64,000 nucleotides of DNA. Source: Pochonia chlamydosporia 170 (taxonomy: Eukaryota > Ascomycota > Sordariomycetes > Hypocreales > Clavicipitaceae). The translations under genes and the position numbers were made by a program. The stretch covers positions 5,146,001 to 5,210,000 of the forward strand of contig NC_035790.1 in assembly GCF_001653235.2 (NCBI RefSeq), in the 5' to 3' direction. Shown in pieces: positions 43,546 through 55,225 of the stretch. The first letter of the stretch is position 1, and every line of letters starts with the position of its first letter. The notes beneath the pieces were generated by a model. The model was given only the letters and a program-made list of their open reading frames with translations. It had not been told where the DNA came from and did not search any database.

Positions 43546-46500
43546 ACGGGACGGATGACGCATTTCCTAATATTTTTCTTCCTGCTTATCTTGGCTTATT
43601 ACCCACCAGCTGTATACCAGATATTGTACCTACGAGGCTTATTTTAGTCAGACAGGGGTGATGAGTGGGTTTAATGGGAAAGGGAACCTGTAATTGGGGA
43701 GACACCGGCTAAGCCCGCGACTAATAATACGGGTTGGGTAAAAGACAATGTCAAGATGGGTAAAACAACGCCTCTTATTGAATAGAAAGAAGGGCGGTAT
43801 TACAAGACTAGGGGTCCTTGTTGAATACACGTGGGTCCGGAGGCTGGCCGTGGCCGAATTCTGGTGCACTGATTTCCCAAAAAACTTGTATTGGGCCGCT
43901 TTCCTGGTCTTGATGCGTGGTGATGAAGTCGGAGATCCGACAAGGCTGGATCGGCCACCGGCGGCATTGGTGTTGTTAAGCCGCGAGCGTACATCGGAAG
44001 AGGCAGCCGATGAAGCTGTGTAAGCCGTGATGCGATTGAATTACTCGATTACAATTACGACATGTTTATGTTTATGGTTTTAGATTGGTATCGACCCACT
44101 GGTGTAATTGAGCCGTTTGTCAAGGAAATACGGGAATTACATGGTTTTGCGGGAGGTGATGTTGAAAGACAGCCTCTAGTACTCCGAGCTCGGGATGGAA
44201 ATGTGATGCTCTTACGCTGTCTGGAATTTTTGTTACTCGGCAAGAACTATTGTAATTGGCTCTGGAAATCACCAAAATAAGAAGATACATGCGTAATCAA
44301 CATGGTGATGATTTCACGAATCTCGTTGGGACATCGGAACATGGTGTGGAATTTGGCCGTTCGGAAGATGTCGGTCAACACCATGTGCCGTCACCGGAAC
44401 CCAAAGTTCTTCATAAATCGCTCGGTATCAGACCGGCTACGATAAGGTTGCTCAAGGTGCGGTCAAGAAAACTATATGAACATTCCCGATACAATTTCCG
44501 GACAGAGGCTGCGGTTCGCGAACAAGGAACATGGCTTGGCTGGCTTCGCTTGGTGATGAAGGTTAGTCCGTCCGTCGGCCGAGCCTGAATGTCGGGATGG
44601 GAACCGGGGCCAAAAATTGCAGCGATCAATGATGGCATTCAACAGGCTGGCTCAACAAACACAGACGTTCCAATCCTGGCCATGTTGAAGGTCCAGTCTG
44701 CGCCATTGGACCGGGAAGAATGCGTTGGCTTGGTCCACTTTGTCTGAACCTGTTGCCCGTCTGATGATTTCTGCAAGGAGCTTTGGCCATGATTGTGCTG
44801 CACGAACCGTTTGGTCTTCCATGTCTCAAATATGGAGTTGATCGGGCTGTGGGCGTTTTTGCTTATCCCTGGCCAACGTCATTGGCGGCTTGGGCAAGTC
44901 GACTTTGGACATGGGATATTGTCCACCAAGGAGGAGCGTTTCCGTCTCGAACTTTGACGATACGGCAAGGGATGCACTTGGCTTGTTATGAGTTTGATCT
45001 TGAATCATGCAATTCGGGGTTCCCTGTCCGATTTTCGAATATATTCTTTTCTCTCTTGGATGCCTTGGGGCAGCGAGAGCCGAGGGCGTGCGTCCAAGAC
45101 TTCACGGCGCGCAAAGACCAATTGATGATGTTGGGTAGATGGATCCACTACCGTCAATAGCTTTTCGTAGCACTGGTTAGGCACCACTTGCGATGAACCG
45201 GCCGCACAGAAGGAGCGATGCATTGAATACATGTCAAAGGCCCCGCAGCCGGCGCCCTGAAGCACATGGCCATTGACCTGCCTCCATCAAATGTCATGCC
45301 CATGAAGCAAGCTCCAGTCCACGTCTGCAAGTAGCCCACTATAACTGCCGCCCCGCTGGCAGCTGGCTGGGTGAATCAAGGCAAATCAGACCAGACATGG
45401 ACCAGACATGGACATCAACCACCGGATCAAATTGCACCATCATCGTAGTCATCAGCTAGTGCTTTGTCGAGAGCAATGCCTGTCTTGCCCATGCATGAAA
45501 AAGCCAAAGAATCGGCTCATCTTTAGTCACCTATTCCAATACCGTCTGAAACCGAGCATCGACACAGCCGGGGAGATGCGCGACACGGCAGCTCAAGCCG
45601 GAGTGTGAGGCTCGACATGGGCAAGGATGAAGTGTGTGGAACTGTCTGGTGCCTGGATGCCGCGAGTACCAGACATTTGTTGCTTGAACAAGTTTGCATT
45701 GCAGGGCAAGAGCTTCTATGCCAGGAAATACTATTACCGTCGTCTTCATCAGAGTAGCATTGCATTTAGATACCTAGGTAGGTGGTAGAGATTCGAAATG
45801 GGCGTCAGGTTCAAAATGTGCACGGTCTATTTATTAGACGAGATTCAATGCCATCTCGCTTCGGGAAGCTCAACAGGTCACTTGATGTGCAGCTTCAACC
45901 CTCAACAGCAACGATAATCGTTCTGATTCAGTTTTTCCTGACTAGTTCCCAGTTTATCATCTCGTAAAATACATTCCGCTTGAATTTATTATACATGGTC
46001 CAAAACGGGCCATTTCGAGATACGCACACGCCCCCATTGTGCCTGTCGTCGGTCTTGAACGGGACCCGGCTACGGGCGATGACGGAGCCACCAGTTCAAT
46101 CATGGGTTGTTAGTAACAGACCCCAACCTACGACATGCCATGTATCATTTCCGACAGTATCTTGCTCCATGCCTTTCAACACAGAGCGACATGGACGTTG
46201 GGGAATCCAACCACTGAGGTACCCGTATGTTGGCGCGCGCAACAAACTGGTGCAGACATTTCAAGGAAAACCCCGCATTGGAATTGCAGGTGATACCAGA
46301 CACCTCGGGACGTTCAGACGGTCAATCATCATTTTGGAGTGTGACTGGGCGCCCAAATTATCTGCATCCGACCTTCGTCCAAGGTTCAAATGGTGGTCTA
46401 GGTCGTGGTGGAGGGTGGGCAATGGATGGGAGTCAACAACGCCACAAGCCTCCATCCATCCCATCCCGTCGATGCCTCCAGCATGGTTCCAACCCTGGGG

Positions 46501-47969
46501 GCGTGGTCCAACGAAACTCTCTTTGACATGAGTACACAATAGCTTGAGCGTGCGTGTATGTTTCGCATCCGTCTCTGTGGTCTGTCCGTTTGAATCTATT
46601 TATCCCCCCCTCATCCCCGCCCCTGGAGCTTGTGCACGCGTCTTTGCGTTTACTCCAACATCGTTTCTCCAAGTGCGATTGCTATTTCGGCTTCTTCGGT
46701 CTTCTATCGGTGTTCCATCATCGCATTTGCTTTTTGGGGCCTGCTTGCCTTTCTGTCTTCGGTGCATAAGGCGTCACAGTCAAAGGTCAGTCAAGTTGCT
46801 GACCCAAGATTGTCTTGTCGACGTCGGTATTCGTCACAAGCTTGTCGAGCTGCAGCAGTTTTGTCAGTGTTACTTACACAACTTGGAACAGGCCGCTTGT
46901 GTCCAATTCCATTGACCCAACCGTACGCCTCTCTGGTGGTCATTTCCTGTGCAATTTCATTGAAATTTCAGTATTGCCATTGAATTCCGACTGATTTCGT
47001 CTCCGAACCGAAAAGAAACGAAAAAAAAACAATACCAACACATCAATTCGTTTGGGCAATTCGAATTGCATTGTCGCTGTCGTCATATTCTTGGTCCTGG
47101 GTACCTGGTACGTCGCAGGCGCTGCAACCCCGCAAAAGCACCAGTGCCTGCAAGTGTGCACCTTCCTCCTCCTCGTCTCTCACTCGACCAGACGGCTTCC
47201 CGAGTTAGAAACCTGTGACGACCCCGCCTATCTTTCCCGGTCGTGGCTGCTCGCGTGAGCTTGGTTCCGCGGACTTGAGCCGCTACATATTCTCGCCTCC
47301 TCTCGTCTGGAATCGTGTTTGTTGTTTTGACACATCATCGTTCATTTCAACTGCGCGCCGTATAAGACTTTCGTCTGATTCCTTTTTGGCCTGACCCTGG
47401 TAAGTGAATCCCCATTACCTGCTGGCAGTTCCGGGACCCATATTGGCAAGCAGCCCCTACCCCAACCAATGTCCGACGGCGAGCGGAGTCACAGCTGGCT
47501 CCACCATCACCGCGAGCAATGGAGCTCTTCCGACTCCAGAGAAACCCAGGCTGTGCGTGTGGTATCTCGCTGAAGGAAGGACTGGCGTCACGAGAATTGA
47601 CGATGTTGTTTCTTAATCCTTTTCTCTCAAGCTGTTTGAGCGGTTTTTCGGCAATGCAAATCCGGATCTGGTCGGCTCTCAAGCGAAGCTGCCCTGCACT
47701 GGACTGTGGCCTCTCCGCGGGAACATTGCCACTTCGCTTCATGCATTCACAGCTCCTTTGACGAAGGCTGGTGTAACTGCTTCCTTATTCAGCCCCATAT
47801 TGCCAGGCAATCAATATTTCTACCAATATAATTGAAGCCGTCAGCTAACATATATGCCCTTATTTGCTAGCATTTCAATCCTGCGACTTCGCATCGCCTT
47901 GTCGAACCTTGAATCCTTGAGCTTTCAAGCCTTGACCTGTCACACAGGCAATTCAAACAGATCTGAACA
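43546..47969. other. 4.4-kb gene-poor region upstream of the mitochondrial carrier
   Basis: No protein gene is supported. The longest frames (for example about 183 codons at 45980-46531) lack domain character and codon pattern. CCAGAC begins at 45391, 45402, 45669 and 46296 and GTCTGG at 45644. From about 46550 to 47960 the + strand is C/T-rich, as in a long leader. A probable 5'-UTR intron lies at 47400-47870. Confidence 0.5.
47400..47870 (+). other. Candidate 5'-UTR intron of the carrier gene
   Basis: Donor GTAAGT at 47400-47405, branch-like GCTAAC at 47844-47849, acceptor GCTAG ending at 47870, about 100 nt before the ATG at 47970. At 471 bp it is longer than the coding introns. Predicted from signals only. 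Confidence 0.4.
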
Positions 47970-49020
47970 ATGGCTGGTGGATCACTAAAACAAGCAGCTG
48001 AATCAGCTCGAAACAAGACCACAGAAGTAATGGGTGCTGCCAGAGCGGACGGAGCCGCTGTCGCTCACGACCTTCTTCACACTCCATGGGTAAGGGCAGC
48101 TTTACCCTTCGTCAATGGAGGCATTAGCGGCATGGTTGCAACCACCGTCATCCAACCTGTAGACATGATCAAGGTTCGAATTCAACTCGCTGGCGAAGGC
48201 ACTTCAGGTGGTCCCAAGGCCACTCCTATTTCCGTCGCTCGACAGATTGTTGCTAGCGGCAAGGTCCTTGACCTTTACACTGGTCTCTCTGCTGGCCTGC
48301 TGCGACAGGCTGTGTACACAACGGCCCGCTTGGGCTTCTTCGACACCTTTATGGGCTCTCTGGCCACTCGAGCCAAGAGCCAGGGTCGGGAGATCGGATT
48401 CGGTGACAGAGCTACTGCTGGTCTGGCTGCCGGAGGTCTGGCTGCTATGTTTGGCAACCCTGCGGATCTGGCTCTGATTCGAATGCAGAGTGATGGTTTG
48501 AAACCCCTGGCTGAGAGAAAGAACTATAAGTCTGTCATTGACGCTCTGTCTTCAATCGCCAAGAGTGAGGGCGTTGGAGCATTGTGGGCTGGCGCAGCAC
48601 CAACGGTTGTTCGTGCTATGGCTCTCAACTTTGGACAACTTGCCTTCTTTAGCGAGGCCAAGGTTCAACTGAAGAAGAATACCGATCTCTCAGCGCGAGC
48701 TCAAACCCTCAGTGCTAGTGCCATTGCAGGCTTCTTCGCCAGTTTCTTCAGTTTGCCATTCGACTTCGTCAAGACCAGACTGCAGAAGCAACAAAAGGGA
48801 CCCGATGGGAAGCTTCCTTACAAGGGAATGGCTGACTGCTTTACTAAGGTGGCTAAGCAGGAAGGTTTGTTGAGATTCTATCGTGGCTTCGGTACATACT
48901 ATGTCCGCATTGCTCCTCATGCGTAAGTTTTCTCCTACCAAAAGCAATGATCAACTGCTCACGCTTCACAGGATGGTGACGCTAATCGTTGCCGATTACC
49001 TCGGATGGTTGACGAAATAA
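47970..49020 (+). CDS. Mitochondrial 2-oxoglutarate/malate-type carrier
   Basis: Two exons, 47970-48922 and 48972-49020, with a 49-bp intron near the C-terminus. The product is 333 residues. It has three Solcar repeats, each with the carrier signature: QPVDMIKVRIQ, NPADLALIRMQ and LPFDFVKTRLQ. The second repeat shows the Asn-Pro and Leu-Ala substitutions typical of the oxoglutarate/dicarboxylate (SLC25A11/DIC-like) branch, and R-M-Q contacts are present. The N-terminal 35 residues are a hydrophilic, Ala/Lys-rich extension absent from many carriers. The last exon adds MVTLIVADYLGWLTK, completing the sixth helix. The protein sits in the mitochondrial inner membrane and exchanges dicarboxylates, linking cytosolic NADH shuttling to the TCA cycle. 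It has an unusually long upstream region with a likely leader intron. Confidence 0.9.
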
Positions 49021-49070
49021 ACCTAAACCAAGCGAGCTAGCTCTCTTTTCACGGCGTCAAAGGGTGGTAA

Positions 49071-49090
49071 TGTCTTGTCTTGTCTTGTCT
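49071..49090. repeat. (TGTCT)4 microsatellite
   Basis: Four perfect TGTCT units in the 3' region of the carrier gene, followed by degenerate TGTGT/TGTGC. Confidence 0.9.
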
Positions 49091-49713
49091 TGTGTTGTGC
49101 TTTGCTTTTGTGGTTTTCGAATACCAACGCTCGCGGAGTGTTTTGTCAATGTGCGCATTTGTAGTTACTCGACCAATATATCTGGCAATTCGAAAGTTAG
49201 ATAGAAGATAAATTCGAACCAACTGGCTGAAACCTGTTCGTCGAAAAAGGAATGCCACGACATTGCCGCATAGTGAAAGTACCAATTGAGTGAAAATTGA
49301 TGACAGGGTTGACAGTTCCTGAGGCCACAATCTCAACAGTCCACAGTGGAGCGAGATCGGCCTGCGGTGTTGAGCCTGGTCTAGTTCGCCACGGTGTTAG
49401 CCTCATGTCAACCGAGGACGTCCACGACTGGGTCTGCAGAATATTTGACTTTTCGAATCTGATTGTCAGGAAAGGTAAAATATATTCCTCTAAAAGACTC
49501 AACCGAGACATATAGCCCCGGAGCAAGTTGGTCAGGGAGTTAAACATTTGAGATGCTATTGGTGGGTTGTTTCGCGCATGGCACCAGCAACTCGTAAAAC
49601 CAAAGTCAACCAAAACAATATTGCAGCTTTCCGGACAGAATTTCAACCTGATGAAAATCGAACAGTTGGGTGCCTTGGACCTTCTTCACTACTAAACCAC
49701 TGCCTCTGGTTAA

Positions 49714-49733
49714 TTTTATTTTATTTTATTTTA
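49714..49733. repeat. (TTTTA)4 microsatellite
   Basis: Four perfect TTTTA units about 200 bp upstream of the RAD4 start. Confidence 0.9.
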
Positions 49734-49935
49734 TTTCTTTTTGGTCATTTATCGAATATTGAGACACCTAGGTGTGAGAGAGTGCTCCAAACACGTGATT
49801 TCGCGCTTGATTTCGCGCTACTTATGACGCACCACATCCATCTTCACGGTGGCCTATCGTGAACGTGCGACAGCTCGCCGGCGACATCGCATTGGCTTGA
49901 GCGACATCGAGCCATAAGTGATATACTATGTTAGA

Positions 49936-52430
49936 ATGGTTGGGAGAAAGCGCGCTGTTTCTTCGAGGAGCTCCAGAAGGGGAACGGGCAGTGGGCAAGA
50001 TGCAGAACCGAATATTTACCAGCAGATGCTGTCAGAAGCTGGGGTCTCTGCGCCGGACGAAAGGTCACCAGAACGCCCACTGAAACGGAGGCGACCAGGT
50101 TCACAGCGACAGGTAAACCCTTCTTCAGATGGGCCAAGCACTCAAAGTCAACTAAAGACGCAATTGGACACGCCACCAAGCGATGACGACGAAGACGAGG
50201 ATATCGAATTCCAGGATGTCGTTCTACCAGCGCCAACTGTGCAGACCATGGAGCTCGAGTCTGATGATGAGGATGACGAAGATGAAGACATTCAGTTTGA
50301 GGATGTCGATTTCTCTGCGCCGTTGCCAGATGCACCTGCTGAAAAACCAAGCAACTTAGAACTGAATTTGACGGCCCACCAGTCTTCCGCATCCCCATCC
50401 AAAAGACCGGGCGAGCGACGCAAACCGATCTCTAAGGAGGAAAGGGAGCGCCGCGTCGATATTCATAGAGCTCATCTGTTGTGTCTTTTGTCGCATGTGG
50501 CGCGCAGAAACCACTGGTGTAACGATGCAAGAGTGCAAGATTCCCTGCGTCCGCACTTGACTGACAAGACGGTCAACTATCTCACTCCTGGATCTCACCT
50601 ACCACAGTTTGGACAGGCTGAGAGCTTGAAAAATGGCCTCAGACAGGCAGCTGATGTGTGGAAGACCAAATTTGAGATTACGGAGCGGGGACTACGAAGG
50701 GCTCTCTGGGCAGAGGATGCGGAACAGTTGCAACATGTGAGCATTTACGACTGATTTTGTTGTTGGACATGTACTAATGGGTTGTAATATAGTATGAGCC
50801 TGCAGATGATTTAGATTCGTGTCTAGATCGAGATGATTTCCGAGAAGCCGCAAAGAAGCTGCAGGGATCAAGAGACGTTGGAGCACAACTGTATTGCTCC
50901 TTGTTACGAAGTGTGGGTGTGCGAGCCAGACTGGTGTGTTCTTTGCAACCGCTGTCCTTTGTATCTGGCGCTCCAACGTTACCGAAGCCGAAGGGACCGA
51001 AACAGACACCAAAAACAACACAGAATGAACGTACCAAAGAAGCCTTGGCGAAATACGAGGCCCTCGCTGCGAGCACTGGTGCGGCGACGGGTTCTGCAGG
51101 TGGCTCAAGTGCACGTCGCAGATTGGGGCATCCGAATGCTACAGCTTATAATTTTCAACCTAGACCCGCTGCTCCGAAAGCAAAAAGGGCGTTCGACGGA
51201 CCTATACGGGTTCGCGAATCTTCTTATCCAGTCTACTGGGTGGAGGTGTTGGATACTGGGCACCAGAAATGGCAACCTGCTGACCCTGTAGTGACGAACA
51301 CGTTCTGGAAACCAAAGGTATTCGAGCCACCCATTACCGACAAGGAGAACTGTCTCTCGTATGTAGTAGCATTTGAGGCCGATGGGACAGCAAAGGATGT
51401 TACGAGGAGATATGCAAAGGCGTACACAGCCAAAACTCGCCGTCTGAGGGTCGAAACACCTCTTGACGACGGAGGGCAATGGTGGCGGAGTGCGTTGAAG
51501 CCGTTTCGCAGGCGCCGTCCGACAGACTTGGACCAAATTGAAGATAATGAGTTGACGGGCGTGGAAGCCCGAGAACCTATGCCGAGAAATGTACAGGATT
51601 TTAAGGATCATCCTGTATATGCATTGGAGAGACACATGAGACGGCACGAAGTTCTCGTGCCGGATGCAAAACCATCAGGGACTGTAGGCGCTGGAAGTCG
51701 AGGTCCACTGGAGAAGATATACAGGCGGAGAGATGTCCGCATAGCACGAAGCGCAGAGAAGTGGTATCGCATGGGTCGAGAGGTGAAGCCCAACGAGATC
51801 CCAGCGAAATGGCTACAGAGGCAAGCTCGCCCCAAGGGATCGAGGTTTGACGACAGGGACGAAGCAGACATGGAAGACGATGCCGGCACACCTATATACA
51901 CTACGGAACAAACAGAGCTCTACGAGCCACCGCCGGTCCGCAACGGACGCGTACCAAAGAACAAATTCGGCAACATTGACGCCTACGTGCCCGGCATGAT
52001 ACCAAGGGGAGCAGTGCACATTGTTCACGAGTATGCTGCCCGGGCAGCGTTCATAGTAGGCGTCGACTACGCACCAGCTCTGACGGGGTTTCAGTTTAAA
52101 GGACGACACGGCACAGCTGTCCTCAGCGGAATAGTAGTCGCCAAGGAATTCGAAGCAGCTATTCGGTCTGTGATAGATGGACTATCAGACGTAGAGCAAG
52201 AGATGGAAGATGAACGCAAGAGACTAGCCGCGTTGAGGATGTGGCGAAGGCTACTCATGGGGCTGCGTATCCGGGAGAGGATATGGAGCGGTGTCGGCGA
52301 GGAGGAGAGGAAAGAGGCGGATAGGGAGGCGGAGATGGAGGCTGAGCTGGCGAATGCGGAGAGTGATGTGACGGATGAGTTTGATATGGTTGTTGATGAG
52401 GACGAGGGCGGTGGGTTTCTGATTGAGTGA
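49936..52430 (+). CDS. RAD4: DNA repair protein RAD4/XPC
   Basis: Two exons, 49936-50736 and 50793-52430, with a 56-bp intron (GTGAGC, TACTAAT, ATAG). The product is 812 residues. The ATG at 49936 gives MVGRKRAVSS; the frame opens a little upstream but only at a GTG. The N-terminal 130 residues are disordered with two acidic IEFQDV/IQFEDVDF repeats. A transglutaminase-like domain spans roughly residues 165-450 (HRAHLLCLLSHVARRNHWCND, LYCSLLRSVGVRARLVCSLQPL, YPVYWVEVLD). Beta-hairpin domains 1-3 follow (VYALERHMRRHEVL; GPLEKIYRRRDVRIARSAEKW; VPGMIPRGAVHI and YAPALTGFQFKGRHGTAVLSGIVV). A charged tail ends the protein. RAD4/XPC recognises helix-distorting lesions with RAD23 and starts global-genome nucleotide excision repair. 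Confidence 0.94.
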
Positions 52431-55225
52431 ATTAGGGGAGGGGGGCTAATGATGCAATGAAGTATAATGAGTATGCATTTTGACATGATTGGTGGCGCTT
52501 TGGTGGTTGAACGTAAAATCAGTCTGGAATTACTGTCTTGTGTAACATCGTCGTGCGGGTATAGTGAGTAGTTGGGTTTGCGCGATCGATCAGTCTACTG
52601 GATTTAGTCTACATCTCAAGACTTGGTGCATTCGGTGTTGGTATTTATCATTGAACAGCGTGAATTTTATAACCGATAATGTCTTAGTGAGAAGCGTTCG
52701 TAATGTGGTGACTGTAGAACAAATATTGGAAGGTTCTTGGATGTCGATCCAGGCACACGCGTCAAGTTTGGCAGCCAAGTAGTTATATTGGCGCCAAGAT
52801 TGGCTGTCCAACCACTGACCATTGATGACACCAGCCAAGAGTCCAAAGTGACAGTGAATTATAACATTGAAAGTGGAGATTTTTGGGGTTCGGGGAGTTG
52901 TTTGACCCCGAGTGCCGCAGGTGCATATCAATCCCTGCCTCTCAAACAATCAACTCCAAATAAATGACAGTATTGACATACGATATGTATCCTGACTTGT
53001 GCCTGCTCCGTTTCGCAAGTACGCACAGATACTGGATTAATTAATACGGGAATCAATGCCAGCTGTTCCGTACGAAGCCATGTTATGCGCATCATTGACG
53101 CCTTCCCGCGATTGAAGAAGTTTTGTCTCAGCCACATGAGCATGGGTCAGTCAAGATGACGACCATGTGAAAATCATAGTTCGGGGTTGAGACCAGGGAG
53201 TACGTACGGCGTGAATTGGCCTGGTATGTAGCTTGAAATAGGCGAGGAACCGGTCGTCTTGCATTATGTCAGGCGAGCAGGAATTGTGCGTCTTGATTCT
53301 CTCGCTTGGTGCCGTGTTGATGGGGATGCTTTTCGCTGATTTGTCAGTTTGGCATTGGCCTCGCTGTCGTAAAGTGTAAAACGATGAGTCGAGATATTAT
53401 ACCATTATCTTTGCCTGCTTACCTGGATGGGCATGGATAGGAAATTGTGACGGGCGTGCCCCTGTTTGTCTTGGTTCGAATGAGTTGAATGTCTGAGACG
53501 CACATGTTTTTCGTAGATTGTCGATTATTGATGGCGACTAGTAACGCCACATCTTTGTGCGATTTCATTCTGGGAAAGACGTCACGCGCGGAACGAAGCT
53601 ATGTCACGCAAGGAAACTTAATACTCGACGAGAAGTCGATCTAATCAACGCCAATCTCCCCACGGGAACCATTTATTCAAAAGCTGATAACGATAGCTTG
53701 ACGAACTGAACAAGATAGCTTTCGCCAATCCCGGCCAGTCAAGACGGGATTCAAATTGAGTCGAGTGGAGCTCAGATGCAACAGATGCATGGCATGGCAG
53801 GACAGGGATGGGATTTGATGGATCAATTAGGATGGATGGAGGTGGCTGTGGAATCGCCTCGGGAGGCTTTATCGCCGGCCGAGAAAAAGCACAGAGCATT
53901 GAAGGATAATTGGCTCCATAACTCGTAATGTCGACGTGATGTTTACTCAGGCAGTTGCAGCAGAGGACTGGAGTAGTTTAGCCTGTGGCCATTCCATTTT
54001 TACCGTCTGGTGTGATCTGACGAGCTCCATGTCTTCCATCTTCTTTTTGCCTCCAAAACCAAGCACCAAACTGGCTTGGCCAGATTTCGAAGCCAGATTT
54101 CGAAGCCCGACATCGCGCGCACTGCCAAGCCCGCAGGACCAAGCCAGACAAACTAGCACTTGAGACGCTTCCTGATTCTTTGTTGCACCTCGGGTCGTGA
54201 TTTTAGTTCGCGAACACGACCAAAGCCTAGTCTATTGCGTAACACCGACGCCTTGCCAGGATGCCAGGTGCCTTGGCTCCACGGTGACAATTACTTGCAA
54301 TATTTTGCATGCATCTTCGCCACCGGGGTTGTCGGATTCTGATCCTCTGATCCTTTCAAACCTGACAACTGTTTTGCTTCGCTTCACAGCCTGACCAAGG
54401 GGCGATAGTGCGTGTGCGGTTGGATAATTTAATCAATTTTCGGTTCGTCAGCTTTGCCTGCCTCCGCGGCACCTCCGCGCCCACCTAATCCTCGTCTCTT
54501 CCTCGTTTGACGGACAAGGGCCGAAACGAAGACGAGCCGAGCAATATTCGAAGCCCGAATTGTCGAGTATTTTTATTTTCCGAAAACGAGGCCCCTCGCC
54601 AGTGTCTGATCTCGCTCCATTTGTGTCTTGCCTGGTCGGAACAAACCAGTCCTCTTGCAGGTCGTCATCTCCATCAGCATCCGGGCCGTCAGCCATTGTC
54701 GCCCTTAGTCGCGAACCTTCTTTCGCTTTTCTGTTCGACTGCCGACGCTCTTTTTTTGGGTTTGTTTGGATTTTGCTATTTTGGCATTGGACATTCGCAC
54801 GCGGTATACGCTATCGACCACTTCTCCTGTTGCGTATTGCCCTTCACATGCCAATCTTGCGAGCAGAACTGTCGCCGCCGTCGTTGGAGCTTTGACTGAT
54901 TGTCGCCAAGGGCAAATCAGTAGCTGCAGTTAGAGTCGCACACGCCGCACATTTTTGTAATTTTGTTTTGGCTCTTTTTCTCTCTGCTTCTTCTCCCTCG
55001 TCTTGCTGCCAGTCCTCTCATTTACATTCTTCACTCACCAGAGCTGTTGGTCGCTTCTCTGCCTTCTGGTGTTGAGTATCGCGATATGACATGATATCAC
55101 AGACAGAATCACCCGTCTCAATTTCATGAAATGATAGTCGAATTTCGTCAACGGGGCATCCAACCAAAATTCACCACTCTTTACCCGGTTTTGAGTGTGT
55201 CTGCTGGCCCTAGCCACCGCTCATC
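52431..55225. other. 2.8-kb gene-free region and leader of the ABC transporter
   Basis: No gene is supported. From about 54480 to 55225 the + strand is T/C-rich and contains upstream ORFs, the longest about 130 codons from 54507. GTCTGG at 54005 and CCAGAC at 54144 occur here. A minus-strand frame at 53645-53899 lacks features. Confidence 0.5.

Larger units (their letters stand above)
49021..49935. other. Intergenic region between carrier and RAD4
   Basis: 915 bp with two short microsatellites (separate entries). No gene is supported; minus-strand frames here are featureless. Confidence 0.45.

Noticed and set aside
43648..44829. Overlapping frames on both strands after the dehydrogenase
   Set aside because: Several 60-110-codon frames, none with a convincing motif or a splicing solution I could support.
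45980..46531. 183-codon frame in the 4.4-kb desert
   Set aside because: Low-complexity, Pro/Arg/Trp-rich translation with no conserved block; overlaps the hexamer-rich island. Chance ORF is likelier than a gene.
15334..49772. CCTAGG palindromes in intergenic DNA (15334, 25933, 27859, 45773, 49767)
   Set aside because: About seven copies in the window against roughly 16 expected by chance; also found in coding DNA at 31034. No enrichment.
53471..53490. GGTTCGAATGA resembling a tRNA B box
   Set aside because: Lacks the conserved CC end and no matching A box or cloverleaf arms are found upstream.
54507..54899. 130-codon frame upstream of the ABC transporter
   Set aside because: Lies in a T/C-rich leader and is best read as a chance or upstream ORF; no domain features.
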